Assembly (NCBI GenBank): GCA_937930165.1 | Contig: CALGVL010000283.1 | Location: 1 to 13,368 of the forward strand | Length of the DNA stretch: 13,368 bases | Source: an uncultured Acetobacteraceae bacterium | GTDB taxonomy: Bacteria > Pseudomonadota > Alphaproteobacteria > Acetobacterales > Acetobacteraceae | Reading direction: 5' to 3' | In this document: piece after piece, positions 12,692-13,368 of the stretch | Layout of the letters: every line of letters begins with the position of its first letter | Position numbering within the stretch: the first letter of the stretch is position 1 | Position numbers and translations under genes: made by a program | Notes under the pieces: model-generated | Databases searched by the model: none | Told to the model about the DNA's origin: nothing | The model's input: the letters and a program-made list of their open reading frames with translations, nothing else

Positions 12692-13368
12692 CCCCGGAGA
12701 TCCTGGCACGCCTGCAGGCGGCCAGGGCGGCAAAGCAGCCCGTCGCCCTGCTGACCCGGCTTTCCGACGGGCACCAATGCCTGTGGCCGGAGGATTCCGC
12801 GCCGGGCGCCCTGGCCGAGGCGGCCGAGGCGGCGCTCCGCGATGACGCGGCGCGGACCGTCACGCTGGATGGCGAGCCCTGGTTCGTGCATCCGCACAAC
12901 CCGCCGCTCCGCCTGATCCTGGTGGGCGCGGTGCATGTGGCGCAGTCGCTGGTGCCCATGGCCCTGCCGCTCGGCTTTGCCATCACCGTCGTCGATCCCC
13001 GCCGCACCTTCGCGACAACGGAACGTTTCTCCAACGTCACCATCATGCATGAGTGGCCCGACGATGCGATGGCGGCGCTGGCGCCGGACAGCCGCACTGC
13101 CATCGTTACCCTGTCGCATGACCCCAAGCTGGACGACCCGGCGCTGGATGTCGCGCTGAAATCGGACGCCTTCTACATCGGCGCCCTCGGCAGCCGCCGC
13201 ACTCATGCGAAGCGCGTCGCGCGCCTGCAGGAGATGGGGCATGGCGAAGCCGCCATCGCTCGTATCCACGCCCCCATCGGCCTCAATATCGAGGCGGTGA
13301 CGGCGCCGGAGATCGCACTCTCCATCCTGGCCGAGATCGTCGCGACCCGCCGTGGCGCCAGCCTCGCC
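12688..13368 (+). CDS. XdhC/CoxI family protein, Rossmann (C-terminal) domain, partial at window end
   Basis: The frame opens at GTG 12688, overlapping the previous stop as GTGA, and stays open for 227 codons to the window edge. Residues about 75-105 form the Rossmann start: LRLILVGAVHVAQSLVPMAL, then FAITVVDPRRTFAT. The rest is textbook XdhC C-domain: TLSHDPKLDDPAL (141-153), YIGALGSRRTHAKR (163-176) and IHAPIGLNIEAVTAPEIALS (193-212), continuing ILAEIVATRR. The first turn reads G-A-V-H where GAGH is usual, a loss of one glycine. With the preceding N-domain protein it reconstitutes a full XdhC-like Mo cofactor chaperone. Few residues are probably missing, since the family usually ends soon after this AEI-ATRR segment. 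A nucleotidyltransferase or the catalytic subunits may follow beyond the window. Confidence 0.88.
   Translation, partial: MTPEILARLQAARAAKQPVALLTRLSDGHQCLWPEDSAPGALAEAAEAALRDDAARTVTLDGEPWFVHPHNPPLRLILVGAVHVAQSLVPMALPLGFAITVVDPRRTFATTERFSNVTIMHEWPDDAMAALAPDSRTAIVTLSHDPKLDDPALDVALKSDAFYIGALGSRRTHAKRVARLQEMGHGEAAIARIHAPIGLNIEAVTAPEIALSILAEIVATRRGASLA

Noticed and set aside
1..13368. Search for CRISPR repeats, IS ends, tRNA/rRNA genes, integrase or phage genes
   Set aside because: No periodic repeats, terminal inverted repeats with transposase, cloverleaf-like segments or mobile-element proteins were visible.

Overview
The window is very GC-rich with strong G/C third-position preference and mixed ATG/GTG starts. 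The gene set (CoxG/CoxD/CoxE/XdhC cluster, a PrpB-type lyase, an RraA-family protein, small secreted and disordered proteins) fits an alphaproteobacterium, most plausibly of the Acetobacteraceae (Roseomonas-like). That placement is inferred from composition and gene content, not from a marker gene. Coding density is high. I see no rRNA, tRNA, CRISPR array, insertion sequence or phage gene, and no gap over 300 bases without a gene.

Layout. Bases 1-761 (minus strand): an RraA-family aldolase/regulator-like protein, followed by what looks like the first residues of an exported protein that runs off the left edge. Bases 926-3484 (plus): a solitary Phd/YefM-like antitoxin, an 81-residue hydrophilic, apparently disordered protein with a strong hairpin just before its ribosome binding site, and a Uup-type ABC-F ATPase. 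Bases 3584-3985 (plus): a small secreted four-cysteine protein, convergent with an alpha/beta hydrolase (4010-4861, minus). The hydrolase is divergent from an MFS exporter (4978-6195, plus); the spacer between them holds a hyphenated palindrome. A small DUF1488-like protein (to 6784, plus) converges on a minus-strand pair: a CitMHS-type ion/citrate transporter and, 13 bases downstream, a methylisocitrate lyase-like enzyme (prpB). Together they suggest uptake and cleavage of a tricarboxylate-type substrate.

Bases 9386-13368 (plus) hold the most coherent system: coxG, coxD (MoxR AAA+ ATPase), coxE (VWA protein), a short XdhC N-domain protein and a separate XdhC/CoxI Rossmann-domain protein cut by the window edge. 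The last four are linked by ATGA, ATGA and GTGA overlaps. This is the accessory and maturation module of molybdenum hydroxylases such as CO dehydrogenase. No catalytic large, medium or small subunit lies in the window, so the client enzyme is unknown. CoxG has a proline-rich linker with three related T-[EH]-Y-x-G-x-P-like motifs and a C-terminal membrane anchor.

Several gene ends carry perfect GC-rich stem-loops that overlap the stop codon and lack a T tract. This looks like the local style of 3'-end signal. Nothing here clearly amounts to an undescribed system. The best leads are the CoxG tail motifs, the uncharacterised client of the cox module, the hairpin-led 81-residue protein, and the transporter-PrpB pair.
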